A stretch of 64,000 nucleotides of DNA from Eonycteris spelaea (lineage: Eukaryota; Chordata; Mammalia; Chiroptera; Pteropodidae): contig PUFA01000007.1 in assembly GCA_003508835.1 (NCBI GenBank), forward strand, positions 15,585,001 to 15,649,000. The letters run 5' to 3'. This document shows, piece after piece, positions 1 to 10,989 of this stretch. Within the stretch, counting starts at the first letter, position 1, and every line of letters starts with the position of its first letter. The notes under the pieces are model-generated. The model was not told where the DNA came from. It made no database searches and saw nothing but the letters and a program-made list of their open reading frames with translations. Both the position numbers and the translations under genes were made by a program.

Positions 1-894
1 AGCTACCTTCCTAGCAGACTGGGCACGGTCATTAGAATGGAGGCAGTGAACACAGCAGAATGCCACTCAGGCATTTAAGCATTAGAATGATTATCTCGCG
101 TGCCATGATTTAGAAAGTCTAAACTGACTGTGTCAAAGTGACAAAGCATTGACTTAGGAAGCACGGTAGTTGGGGAGAAGTAGTGAAATGAACAAAGGAG
201 GTACTTAAACAATTTGAAAAATCTGTTAAGCTTTTTTTTCCACCAAAGCACCGATAAATCTACAGGGCAAATAAACTTACTCCAGCACCTTCTCAGAATT
301 CTCCCAAAGCTACATTTCATTTTGTTTTGTCTTCAAATCTTTGTTTAATCATATCTTGAATGTACTTCCTTGAGACATATGTTGGGGGAAGTGAGGGGCA
401 TAGCGGTCATTTCTCAGAGCCCTTATGGAAGGAAGGAAGGCAGGAACTGAAGCTGGGATAATACATATCTCTTACAGTACCCCTCTCTCCTCGCACAGGC
501 TCGTAGGTACAGCAACTGAGCATACATAAATTTGAAGGTTTTCAAAACTAGTTTGAAGAATCCATCTTATAAATACAATGAAAGAGCAAAAATATCATCA
601 AGAATCAGTTTATATCCACCCTCCACCCACCCCAGACAAGACAGTTGCTGTAATTGCTTCTCTTGCAAAACATTTTCTAAGTGCCAAGTTATGTAGGGAA
701 TGAAGTGTTACCTAGCAATATGGCCAACTTTCAATTATCCATGGCAATGGAAGACAGGGATAGTAGAGATAATTAAAATTCACAGACTATCCCCAAACTT
801 GAGTTTAATCATTTACATAATGCTTCTCTTGCACTAAGCATGTTGGAAGCGCTACCTAGAGATGATGTCTTTTGATTCAGGTTTCATCTCTTTT
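1..894. other. unique sequence, no feature recognised
   Basis: AT-rich sequence without a recognised gene or repeat. The only open frame of note, 75-320 on the minus strand, has no family resemblance. Confidence 0.5.
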
Positions 895-1020
895 CATGTT
901 CCTTTGATCTCCAAACAGGGGAAAACAACAGAAAACCTTATTTTATCTTTAGGGCCTAATAAAAATTTTGGATCACAGTAGATGTTCAAAAAATATTGAA
1001 CTACTAGAATGGAATGAAAT
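895..1020 (+). repeat. L2 LINE 3' end fragment
   Basis: The stretch keeps the usual end of L2 in sense orientation: a region like 'gggcctaat...' followed by 'cacagtagatgttcaa' and 'aaatattgaactactagaat', matching the L2 terminus that normally reads as cacatagtaggtgctcaataaatatttgttgaatgaatg. It is heavily mutated and only about 125 bp long. No coding capacity remains. Boundaries are approximate. Confidence 0.5.
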
Positions 1021-1189
1021 GGTCATAAGAAAGGTATTGTGGAGGGAAAGGATCTTTATAATTCTTGGACTGGGAGCTAGATATGATCCTTACTTATTCT
1101 TGTAGTTGAGACCAGCCAGATTTTTATTGTATTTGAAGAATACAGCTAGCTTTCATTTTAAAGTTAGTATACTCAAACTTATTCATTCA

Positions 1190-1555
1190 TTTATGTATTC
1201 ACAAATGTTTATTACGTGTTTATCTTGTGCCAGTCTTTGTTTTGAGTATTGGACATTTAGCAGAAGACGAGATCAGTTTGGTTCCTCCCTTCTCGAGCTT
1301 AGATTCTACTTGGAGGAATCAGATTAAAAGCAAATTTTTAAAACATGTTAGTGGAATGTGCTAGCACTATGAGGACAATATAAGCAGATTACAAGATAGT
1401 GTAATATGGGTGAGAAGCATTAAAATGGCATGATGAGGAATTCCTCTGTGCTGAAAGATGAGATAGACCCTGCCACACAGAAGGTCAGTAAAAGAGAATT
1501 TCAGGCAAAGGCACTTAAGCAGAGAAAGAATTTTGAATCTTGGGAACAAATATCG
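1190..1555 (-). repeat. L2 LINE fragment, antisense
   Basis: On the plus strand it begins with 'attcattcatttatgtatt' and 'cttgtgccagtctttgtttt', the reverse complement of the L2 3' end. It continues through counterparts of 'ggagcttacattctagtgg' and of the L2 segment that reads about as 'gcaaaggcac'. About 365 bp of the L2 3' region is retained, strongly diverged. The two short open frames over it (1106-1327 and 1430-1654) have no L2 protein similarity I can see and are treated as chance. Confidence 0.6.
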
Positions 1556-1782
1556 GGTTATGTTAAACCTCAGCTCTTACATCACTCTTCAAACTGGAAT
1601 CAGCTGTATCCCCAAGTTATCCTTCTTTCCTTAGTATCAAATAGAAAGCTTTAAAATGGTGATTCCTAGGTCTAAAAAAGTGATTCTTCACCTTATTTAG
1701 GCCATAAACCCATTCGAGACTCTAATTCAATACATGACTATTTTTTTCTTGTAGTACACAGGCATGCGTATACATGTGTGCA

Positions 1783-1784
<2 letters not shown>

Positions 1785-1818
<34 letters not shown>
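1785..1818. repeat. (CA)n microsatellite
   Basis: About 17 uninterrupted CA dinucleotides, preceded by a short alternating purine-pyrimidine run (cgtatacatgtgtgcacgcg) that could adopt Z-DNA. The repeat is long enough to be polymorphic. Confidence 0.97.
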
Positions 1819-1819
<1 letters not shown>

Positions 1820-1876
1820 GATCCATTCCTTTTAGTGGAACTCTGGACTTCAATGGCAATAGGTCATTTTGTCATT

Positions 1877-1990
1877 GGAAGCTCAGAATATTTTGTTCAG
1901 TCATTTATTAAGTGCCGCTTAGCAGTTAGGTACTGCTCTAGGTACTGGAAAAACACAAAGCCTACTTTCTCATGAAACTTTATCTGGAGC
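1877..1990 (-). repeat. L2 LINE 3' end fragment, antisense
   Basis: Plus-strand motifs 'cagtcatttattaagtgcc', 'taggtactgctctaggtact' and 'ggaaaaacacaaagcc' follow the order of an antisense L2 3' end (mobile sequence normally reading as tatttattgagcacctactatgtgccaggcactg). Short and diverged. Confidence 0.6.
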
Positions 1991-1999
1991 ATAATTTTT

Positions 2000-2950
2000 A
2001 GGTGTCTTTACAGATACCTGCGGGCTTGTTATCTGTGCTCACTGCTTTTTGGGCTAAAGATTCTTGTAATTGCCCACTGCCAGGAGCCTGTTAAAATGTT
2101 CATGTAATCTCTTCTGGAATATACGGGATAAACTTAGTATTCTGCTAACTTTGAGCAGTTACCTTGCTATTTTATTGGCTTGCCCTAGAGTTGTACCCAT
2201 CTCTTCTGGTATTCAAATTAAGAGAGCTGACTTGTACCCCTTTCTTGAAGTTGCTAAAGTAAATAATGTCTGCTTTTTGTCCCTCTGAGCAGAAACAAGT
2301 TCAGCATTGATTCTTGTGGCTGGCTGCCAACTAGTGACTCCCCAGTGGTTTTCATGAAATTATTATTTTTTCCTTTGTCCAAAATCATATAACTTAACAC
2401 ATATGAGAATTGAGGCTTCACTCTAGCAGAGAGAGACGTGGTAAAGGATGCTGTTCACTCTAAGGAGCCTGGGAGTTGATGCTCTGGATGAGGTGTCTCC
2501 GTTTTCACATAAGCGGCAGGCTTATTGCTGCAAGAACTGGATGGACAAGTCCACAGCCCTGCTGTTAGTAGGCAAAAGACAGAGGCTGGAAGCTCTCACT
2601 GGTGGAGATTTGAGAGTTTCCTCAGGATACATCTTACCTCTACTTTTTCCCAGACTTGTAGTGGGCAGCAGAGAACTTGCTGAGGACCTCCCTGGGATAA
2701 AATTCAGTTTTAATTATATTTCTCCTATAGCCCATCTATATGAAATGGTGGAGGTTTGTGGAGAAGAGACTGGTCAGCACCTGGGGATTTTATGATGGAA
2801 CAGATCTGATTTTGAGGCTCATGTACTACAGACATAAATTTTTCTAAGTGAGAAATTTGAACTCATCAAGTCCAATGAACTCATTGTAAAAATTGCATAA
2901 GCTAAAATATTAATAGTGATTTTTTAGATTTGGACATGTCTTCTCCTGGT
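2000..2950. other. unique sequence with one unexplained 115-codon frame
   Basis: No repeat recognised. A plus-strand frame at 2448-2795 could encode 115 residues including two adjacent cysteines (YCCKNW) and a basic KRQRLEAL segment, but nothing in it matches a family I know, no promoter or splice structure is evident, and it is not counted as a gene. The underlying DNA is slightly more GC-rich than its surroundings. Confidence 0.4.
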
Positions 2951-2954
2951 TGAA

Positions 2955-3313
2955 GATTTACTCACCACCAGTAGGTTTGTTATATATTTTTCATTTAACC
3001 ATTTTATTAAGAAAAGATTGCAATTTGTTAGTTCTATCATATGTATACAGCTTCGGAACCAGCACCACAATCAACATAATGAACATATCCATCATCTCCA
3101 GAAGTTTCCTGATGCCCCTTTGTAATCTTTCCTTTCTGTTTACCTCCCAACAGGCAAACACTGATCTATATTTAACTGCCTTCTGTCACTACAGATTAGC
3201 TTGTCTTTTCTAGAATATATAAATGGAACAATAAAGAAAGTATACTTACTTTCAATCGACAAAACTATTTTGAGATACTTTGATACTGTCTAATATATCA
3301 ATAGATTTTTCAT
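2955..3313 (-). repeat. LINE-1 (old L1M-type) 3' UTR fragment, antisense
   Basis: Plus-strand order of motifs 'gaacatatccatcatctcca', 'aagtttcctgatgccccttt', 'ggcaaacactgatct', 'ctgtcactacagattagctt' and 'attttgagatactttgat' is that of an antisense LINE-1 3' UTR and distal ORF2. It is about 360 bp, heavily mutated, with no intact frame. It abuts a second antisense L1 copy at about 3314, so the two are separate insertions side by side or one inserted at the edge of the other. Confidence 0.75.
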
Positions 3314-3652
3314 TTTTTATTACATAATATAGCTTACATATTTAAAATTCACCTCATTAAAGTATTCAATTCAGTGATTATTTAAAAAGTATATTCACAA
3401 GATTGTACAATAACACCACTATCTAATTTCGGAACAATTTCATCTCTGCAGAAGAAATCCTGTATCTCTTAGCTGTCATTCCCATTTTCTCCTCCCCTGA
3501 TCCCCTGGCAACCACTAATTTACTGTCTGTATGGATTTGCCTGTTCTGGACATTTCATATAAATGGGTCATATGCATGTGGCCCTTTGTATGTGGCTTCT
3601 TTCGTGTTTTCAAGCTTCATCCTTTTAGTATGTATCAGAATTTCGTTTCTTT

Positions 3653-3946
3653 TTATGGCTGAATAATATTCCATTGTATAGATATATTACACCTGTTTAT
3701 CCATTTGTCAGTCAATGAGCACTGGAGTTGTTTTCTCTTTGGGGCTATTACGAATACTGCTACTATGAACACCCCTTTATAAGTTTTGGTGTGAAAATAT
3801 GTTTTCAGTTCTCTTGGGTATGTACCTAGGAGTGCAATTGCTGGGTCACATGGTAAGTCTGCATTTAAATTTTGAAGAACTGCCAAACCACTTTCCAGAT
3901 GGCTGCACCATTTCACATTCTCATCAGCAAAGCATATGGGTTTCAC
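3653..3946 (-). pseudogene. LINE-1 ORF2 C-terminal remnant
   Basis: A 97-codon decayed frame within the antisense LINE-1. The segment DLPCDPAIALLGTYPRELKT matches the conserved C-terminal part of L1 ORF2p, where the usual form is close to LPYDPAIPLLGIYPKE. The reverse-transcriptase and endonuclease domains lie upstream and are missing. Not functional. Confidence 0.75.
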
Positions 3947-4102
3947 CTCTCCACATCCTTGCTAAAATGTGTTACTCTGTCCATTTGATTATACACATCC
4001 TGGTGCATGTGAAGTGTTATCTCATTGATTTTTCTTGCATTTCCCTAATGACTAATGATATTGAGCATCTTTTCGAAGTGCTTATTAGGCATTTGTGTAT
4101 GT

Positions 4103-4151
4103 GCATATATATATATATAAATATATATATGTACATATTTATATATATATG
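4103..4151. repeat. (AT)n / (TATATG) simple repeat
   Basis: Interrupted TA dinucleotides with two gtacat breaks, lying inside the antisense LINE-1 and interrupting its ORF2 remnant. Confidence 0.9.
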
Positions 4152-4799
4152 TCCACTTTTTGCGCTTTTTAATTTTTATTTTGGAGCTCTTTATATATTC
4201 TGGATTCATAATTTTTATCAAATATACGATTTGCAAGTATTTCCATTTCATGGATTGTCCTCACTTTCTTTATAGTATCCTTTAAAGCAAAAAGGTTTTT
4301 AAATTTGACAAAGTCTAATTTATCTATTTTTTCTCCCTTGACTGCTTGTGCTTTAGGTGCAGTCTAAGAAACCATTACATAATTCTTGGTCATGAATGTT
4401 TACACCTATTTTCTTCTAAGAGTTTTAAAGTTTTATCTGACACATTTAGGTTTTTGTTCAATTTTGAATTAATTTTGGGCATGTTGGGAGGAAGATGTTT
4501 CACTTAATCCATTTGTACATGGATACCTAGTTGTCCTAGTATCATTTGTTGAAAAGAACATTCTTTCCCCATTAATTTGTTTTGGCACCCTTGTCAAAAA
4601 CATTTATACATATATAAATGTATGGATTTGTTCCCAGAATCTCGGTTCTATTCCATTGATCTATATCCTGATTTTTATGACAGTACCTTGTTTTGACTAT
4701 GGAGAACAAACATGGAATTATGACCAATTGGTTGATACAATAGGCAAAACAAATGAAACAGCAGGGAAGTTATTAAGTAAACAAATGGCCATTCAGAAT

Positions 4800-5260
4800 A
4801 TACAAAAATGTTTTATTTGAGGAAATAAAGCAAATCGTTGGCTGAGAGTCAGAAAAGGAAAAGTTATGATGAAGTGTTTTAAGTCTAATTGTATTCACAA
4901 TTTTATTTTATTATAAAATGCCACCTTTTCATGTCAAAATAATTTGCTTCCAAAACAGACATGACAATTGTCAACGTTATTCCTGGACCTTTAATTTACC
5001 CGTGTGGATTATAAATTAAAGACCTTAGTCACAATTCAATGGGCAAGCACAGAGATGCTTTCACCATTGGAATTAATCAGCTCTTCAGCTATAATGAGTT
5101 GTATTCTATTTCCGCATTCCACAAATCAAAATAAAATGATGATGAAGTAACACCAATTTGTTTATGGTGGCATCTTCTTGGGGAGGACATGGCAGGGAAT
5201 GGCAGGAAGCAGCAGCATCAGAAATTTTATGCATGTTCTCTTAACTATTTTTTTTTCCTG
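4800..5260. promoter_or_regulatory. candidate conserved non-coding block
   Basis: Non-repetitive, AT-rich sequence dense in homeodomain-type cores: 'taattta', 'ataaatta', 'ggaattaatcagc', 'tctaattgtattcacaatt', plus 'caattgtcaac'. No coding frame and no recognised mobile element. The texture, long unique sequence with many TAAT/ATTA sites and low-entropy-free composition, resembles developmental enhancers. This is pattern reading only; conservation was not tested. Confidence 0.3.
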
Positions 5261-5289
5261 AATTTTGAAATAGAGCATGATAATTAAGT

Positions 5290-5575
5290 TCTTGGGAGCT
5301 GGCTATGTTTGGGCAGCCAATTCACAGGTGTGGGAAACATCTGAGTCAACCCCTTCCAGTGCTGAGAGTGCCAAAGCGAGCACCTGGCTGTGCATAGGAA
5401 TTGCTTCGTCCGCCAAAATCATTGCTGTGAAATGATCGGCAGAATGAACAGCAATCCAAAGACTGAACACAACTGAACACTGAATGAAAAGAGGACCCTG
5501 AGGATTAGCGATCCAAGGCTGGGTGGGAGCTAAAGGTTGGAGCCAACACTGTTTAAATGTAGCCAGCAAAATAAC
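5290..5575. other. GC-richer unique block of unknown nature
   Basis: About 285 bp markedly richer in GC than its surroundings and carrying a few CpGs ('aaagcgagcacc', 'gcttcgtccgcc', 'gatcggcag'). A minus-strand frame of 88 codons (5303-5569) spans nearly all of it, beginning MLATFKQCW and ending in a stop. I recognise no protein family. It could be a conserved element, a decayed processed transcript or chance. Confidence 0.3.
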
Positions 5576-5739
5576 TTTTTCAATTATTGCTGTTAAAGAT
5601 TTTTAGCTTTATTAAGACTGGAAAATCATTGGTACTTTATTAAAACAGCATTCCAAACCCTTGTGTATGATATTAGAGTAGGAAAAAAATTTAAAGATCA
5701 TTTAGACTAAATGGATTGTCTGAGTTTGAGTATCCCTAT

Positions 5740-6000
5740 AGCCAGGAACTAAACTAAGCATGGGTGTACAAAGCTAAATATATAATGCCCACCTTCAGAA
5801 GATACACAATACTGATTAACCATTGGATCATAGCACATTTTTGATGAATTACAATAGTGAATGTGTTACAATCAAATGCACATTCTCTTATTAAAGGGCA
5901 AATATGGGAAACAAAATTAAATTGGGATAAAATGCCAAGCAAGGCTTTGCTAAGAAGACTATCAATTGCGAAGGTTGGAGAATGTCAGGTAGAAGGCCGG
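5740..6000 (-). repeat. possible L2 fragment, antisense
   Basis: Weak match to the antisense L2 3' region ('ggtgtacaaagctaaatata', 'atgcccaccttcagaaga', later 'gaaggttggagaatgtcagg'). The order of motifs fits L2 but divergence is high. Confidence 0.3.
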
Positions 6001-6239
6001 GGGCATACAATAGCATGGCATGTGTAGGCAACTATATGGAGATATTCCATTTATGGCCATATTACCTGCTCATAAATGGTTTTTTTTTTCCCTAAGTCCT
6101 GCCTTTCTTCTCTCAGTTCTGCCTATATGACCTGAATAGAGCCATATTTAGATCACTCCCTAGTATTATAGTGCTCAGTTTATAGAATTATACTTAGTAA
6201 CAATGGTAGATTGTATTGTTTATTAAATTTTTTTCTTCT

Positions 6240-6535
6240 CTCTACCCTTGCAGTGGTTCACTGTGGGTGAAATTTACTTCTATGTGCCATTTATGTTGAG
6301 CTTGACCATGTGGTTTGAACTGACCAATGGAATTTGGAAGAAAATTATAGGATACCATTTCTGAGCTATGTCCTTCAGAAGCAGGTTGCCACTCATCTCT
6401 CTCAAGCTCCTCTGATCCATTATGGGATCAAAAATTTGCTAAATTATGGGTGTGAATTAACATGTTTGTTATTGTGAGCCACTGAGATTTGGGGGTTGTT
6501 TCTTATACAGCAGTACTGTAGCAAAAAATAACAAA
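6240..6535 (+). mobile_element. MaLR-like (MLT1-type) LTR fragment
   Basis: The 3' part is diagnostic: 'ttattgtgagccactgagat' followed by 'ttgggggttgtttcttatac' and 'agcagtactgtagc', which is the terminal region of MLT1-type LTRs. Upstream, 'tgaccaatggaatttggaag' corresponds to the LTR segment that normally mentions tggccaataaaatgtg. These are solo, very old endogenous retrovirus-like LTRs of the ERVL-MaLR group; no internal region or coding sequence is present. Confidence 0.7.
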
Positions 6536-6569
6536 GCAAACATGCTTTAAATAATTACTTAAATATCTT

Positions 6570-6705
6570 GTTCACTTTCTACCTCTCCACTGGAATGTGA
6601 GCTCCGAAGTCAGGGTGTGGTCTATTTTGCTGCGGCTGTATTTCCGTTATCTAAAAAAGTAGCCTAGAAAATCGTAAGCACTGAATTAATATTTATTGAA
6701 AGGAA
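6570..6705 (+). repeat. L2 LINE 3' end fragment
   Basis: Sense L2 terminus: 'ccactggaatgtgagctccg', 'agtcagggtgtggtctattt', then 'taagcactgaattaatattt' and 'attgaaagg'. This order matches the L2 end (aatgtaagctccatgagggcagggact ... ataaatatttgttgaatg). It lies just downstream of the LTR. Confidence 0.65.
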
Positions 6706-6839
6706 AAGAATAAATAGCTTGACCAAAAAGAAAGTCACTTATATGTTTATCTAGAAAGGATGCAATTTATCTAATCAAAAAAAATTAATACAAAGAAACA
6801 TTTTAGGAGGAGTAATTGGAAAAAAGTTAATGCCTCTAG

Positions 6840-8930
6840 GATACTCTCTCTTTGTCCATTTTCAACACCGCATATCTCTTTTGTGATTTGTTTTGTGTGT
6901 GCACACGGGTCTTATTGGTCCTGCTGTAGATGATCTTCCTCCGTGTAGGCAGTAAAGATGGCCACTGGCACCTTCAGAAATACATCATCATGTAGCAATT
7001 TCATAAGGAAAGAGAATTCCTCCCCTTCCTGTATATTTTACATCTGTTTCCAGAAAGGAATATGCTTTGAGTCATTTTCTTACCCTTTGTAAGGATTACT
7101 AAAGTGGGAGGACAGGTATATGCTTGGAAAGCTTAGAACACATTACCTTCAATGAGTTTGGCAGAGGGAGGTGAATAGGTGTGTTCAGTAGCATAAAGAT
7201 TGAAGCTGTAGCCAGATGAATGATGCAGAGGTAGTTCTCTCAGGGAAAGGAAGTTTGGTGGAAAATGTGCTACATGTGCTTTCTGGGTTCAACTCCATGT
7301 GTAGACAAAGGGGATTCTGCATCATACATATCACAGTTAACATAATAAATATGGTATTTATCACCGAACTTGGGTATGGCCCTTGAATATATCTTATCAA
7401 GCCTTGATGCGGCCTTAGAATTCACTTCTGTGTGGATTTGCATACATCTCTACAAATTGGTTGAATTTGGACTTTTGTACAAAACCTATTTTGTATTCTG
7501 TCATAAGTAATTGCATTGTACCAGAAAGACCTACAATGACAACTATGGAAATAAATCGTGTATTATGGCTAATATATCTGTCATAGAAGAGGCAGTTCCT
7601 CCGTAATCCAAAGAATGAGGATTGAAAATTTACCAGGCAGGATTAAACTCTTCCTGAGGATAATAATGTGAAGAGGAGCAATCGACATAGCATGGGTCAC
7701 TCAATAGCCACAACTTGAACAAGAATACCTAGTCAGGTCAAGACCTAGAGACGTGAGTAGCCATGATATAATTTAATGGAAATCAGGGAAACCAGGAGTC
7801 TACAGAAGAGAACTGAAAGCTCAATGGGACATGAGTAGACTCTTGTGAAATTACTCTGGCACATTCTGATTCATCTTTTAAAAGCTGCATCAGGGCCTCG
7901 TGGAGAGGCAGCTGAATCAGACATAGACTTCTTTCATATTCATCGGTCTGAATCAATATTTAGGTAGCCATCTCCGTCACATAACCTCACTTCAGATTAT
8001 TTTTTCTATTCTCAGTTCCTTGACCTCCCTTCCAATATATCATTTGTTTGATGATTTGATTCAATTGATTATGATCTTGTATGTCAGCTATGGCCGCATC
8101 CAGTGCCCCACTCCCAGTCATCATGATTTCTGGTTAATACCTATTCATTTCTCGATCATTTTCCTTGGGAGTTCTTTTCACAGCCTCTCTTTCCCATCCC
8201 CTAAAGAAGGGCTCCACTCGAGAAGTTGGTTCTTTTTCATTCTGATTTGCCACATCACTTTAACCAATATCAAGAACCTTTCGTTAAGCATATAATTACC
8301 TAAGCTATTTAGCTTAATTTGAATTTAACAATATTTAAATATGATCTCCTTTATGAAATGTAGAGTTTCTTGGTTTTCCAAGTGGCAAACAAAAGTAAAC
8401 ATAATCTGGACAAAATAATTATTCTAAAAAGCTTTGAGAATATACTGTGACTTACATTAATAGAAATATTTCACCTATTGAAATCAACTGAACTGTTTCA
8501 AAACATCAGTTTGTGGGTCTCTCATTAGCTGTATCCCTTTATATTCATGGTAACACCATGTGCCAGATGCTGGTGATTGAGCTCTAAAACATTTATGTGC
8601 ATTGGGTAGTTAATAAACTCTTATGGAATGAATCATCAATTTCTTCAAAGTAGATGGTTTTTATAGTTATATTCCACTTAGGAGGCAGGACTTTCTCTTG
8701 GTTTGTAGGTTTTATCTCTCATTAGTTAATTCCAAAAATTAAAATTAAAAAAAAAAAAAACACCCAGTGTTTTTTCTCTTTTAACCCTCTTGAAGCAGGG
8801 GAAGTCTGAGTTAAACATTTTTCTCTGACACTGAATATAGATAGTATAAAAGTTGAGTTAGTTTGGCTCACATCCTTGCCCTGGGGTTGTAACTAATCTG
8901 AATTCTGTGGTCATTTGAGAGAAATCTGCT
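6840..8930. other. mostly unique sequence
   Basis: No gene or clear repeat. Short frames at 7185-7400 (minus) and 8020-8295 (plus) lack family resemblance. An A-run sits at 8747-8760. A possible very old L2 remnant lies around 8520-8640 ('caccatgtgccagatgctgg'), too weak to call. Confidence 0.4.
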
Positions 8931-9100
8931 TTGGCCAGTTTAGTGAGAGGGTTGTGGCCTACGAGTGATTTTGTTAACTTTTTCTTTTTTTTAAAATACC
9001 AGTTTATTGTGAAAGTTGGTAGGCCTGTTACATACAACTATGTGCTAAGTGTATTTATATGCCCTGATCTCACATTAACGATGTTGTTGGGATTTTTGTC

Positions 9101-9120
9101 TTTTTTTTTTTTTTTTTTTT
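9101..9120. repeat. (T)20 homopolymer
   Basis: Uninterrupted T run in unique sequence; no adjoining retroelement recognised on either side. Confidence 0.95.
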
Positions 9121-9129
9121 GTCTTTTAC

Positions 9130-10680
9130 TTTAGATGCCCAGGAAGAATATTCTATAAATATCAAGAAGTACATGTTTTTTGTTGGAAGTTTGGCTTGGG
9201 GTTCCACTCATCCTTCTTTTGTTTTGTAGTGCTAACTGATAAGAGTCTGTTACAAAATAGTGAGTCCAGTGGGGCAAAACATGAACGTGATTATTGGCCA
9301 AGCTGGATTGGAGAGCATGTGAAGGATTTTTCCCCTCTCTCCTCAAATCCAAACCTTGGAATTTATAACTTTGTCTGCTGACTTAGTTAGTAGCAGGGAG
9401 GAACTCGAAGAGTTGGAATATAGACTGGCCTGGGTTTGTAGAGACAGACCATGCTTCGCATGCCTGGAGACTAGATGTGAAAACTCCCTGTGTGTCCAGG
9501 TACAGACAGGTCTGGGAGGGCCAGACAATAGGCTAGATTGCACATTACGATGCCCCTAATTTAGGACTCCATTCACTGGGAATATGGAGCTATTGGATTA
9601 TCTGTCCATCCTCCATCGAGGAAGTGCCAGAAAAGGGAAGTTATAAAAGGACCAAGATTTTTCACCTCAATATTATCACATTCTAGGAGATAAGAGGAAA
9701 TATATTGAATTTTTCAGGGATATTTCTCTGATGTATTGAATCGTTTTATTTACATACAGATAAGACCTGGTGTAAAACTTGATATACACTTAAGTAAAGG
9801 TGAGTTTGAGATAACAGGATTTAATGAAGGTGTGCTGTCCCTGTGAAATTGGGTACTGATATTTAGGATAGGTGTATTGATTTTTGAGCTGTAAAAGATA
9901 ATACTCTTGCATTATTGACATTCTTAATTAGCATAAAATATGTGTATGTGCAACAACTCTTGAGAAATTTTTGCCTAAATTAGTATTACCTTGCTGTTTG
10001 TTTGTGTAACCCTAGAAAAAAATATTTTTACATTTGAATACATTTTTCTTGTCACCACTGAAATCAGAAGTAGAAAATGAAGGGGTTCTACCCCTACAAT
10101 GTACTCCACAGGGCTTCCAATTATTCTCATTTTTTGATAGAAATGCATTTTTAGGTTTGAAATACAACTCAGGGAAAATGTACTGAAATGCAGTAGCTGT
10201 TTATTTTTATATTTAATGGGAATCACATACCTAAGAATCTGATATAAGCTATGGATCTCTCTAGAAAAATACATACTGCAAACATATAGGAAATTTCGCA
10301 TACATTGAATAGGGGTTTACAGATAATCCAAGTGTTCACTCATATTCATCAGTTTTATAGTTCCTAATTAGAAATTATCACTATATCAATTATGTGGGTA
10401 ATTGAAGCGAAGAGAAATAATTTTTCCAACTTTCTTAACCATCTAAAACAGAGCATTTGCTTAACCCTATTTCCTCCTATGTAATATATTTTGGAAAACA
10501 GAAAGAGCTATGACCTAGAATAAATGTATTTACAATAATTATAGATTACTGTTTGATACTCCTTACCACATCGTGGGAACTTAGAGTTATTGTAAAAATG
10601 AAGGATTATCTGGTTGAAGACTTACTTGTTTCCTTTGTGACTTTCACTGATACTCATACAAGAATGGGTTCTCAAATTAT
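9130..10680. other. unique sequence, no feature recognised
   Basis: Overlapping short frames occur on both strands between 9131 and 9559 and one at 9975-10301 (minus); none resembles a known protein. No repeat was recognised. Confidence 0.4.
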
Positions 10681-10829
10681 CATATAATGTTTATAAAGCT
10701 ACATTACATACATACATAACACTCATATGTAGTATGTAATACCTATAATGTATATCGTATGTGTGATATGTATACAGTGTAGGAGATAAGTGTTTATCTC
10801 TATTTGTATAGAGAGTTACCTGTATCTGT

Positions 10830-10830
<1 letters not shown>

Positions 10831-10865
<35 letters not shown>

Positions 10866-10866
10866 C

Positions 10867-10897
<31 letters not shown>

Positions 10898-10929
10898 CAG
10901 AGACAGATTGACAGAGACACAGAGACACC
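10831..10929. repeat. compound (GA)n / (AGAGAC)n microsatellite
   Basis: About 15 perfect GA dinucleotides (10831-10860), then GGAGACAGAG and hexamer AGAGAC units with decay into CAGAGACA. The purine-only strand could form a triplex (H-DNA). The minus-strand frame over it gives a long run of Leu-Ser and is an artefact of the repeat. Confidence 0.97.
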
Positions 10930-10989
10930 ATGTATGTAAAACCTTTCTACACAGCTTTCCAAAAAAGAGAGGTAAACACATTTACCTAA

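Larger units (their letters stand above)
3314..4705 (-). mobile_element. LINE-1 (old L1M-type), 5'-truncated, antisense, 3' UTR plus ORF2 C-terminal part
   Basis: A 1.4 kb antisense LINE-1. From left to right the plus strand shows the reverse complement of the L1 3' UTR ('cctggcaaccactaatttac', 'ggacatttcatataaatggg'), then the ORF2 end ('ggctgaataatattccattg', 'ctaggagtgcaattgctggg', 'tgactaatgatattgagcat', 'tttgttgaaaagaacattct'). ORF2 encodes the endonuclease/reverse transcriptase that drives L1 retrotransposition. Here only its C-terminal region survives and is broken by many stops and indels. A remnant frame at 3653-3946 (minus) still shows the family motif ALLGTYPRELKT. The 158-codon plus-strand frame at 3799-4275 is antisense to this element. 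An (AT)n run has expanded inside it. Truncation and divergence mean it is immobile. Confidence 0.9.

Noticed and set aside
3799..4275. 158-codon plus-strand frame, the longest in the window
   Set aside because: It lies antisense to a LINE-1 ORF2 remnant and includes a Tyr/Ile run coded by the (AT)n repeat.
10691..10981. 96-codon minus-strand frame with a long Leu-Ser run
   Set aside because: Direct product of the (GA)n microsatellite.
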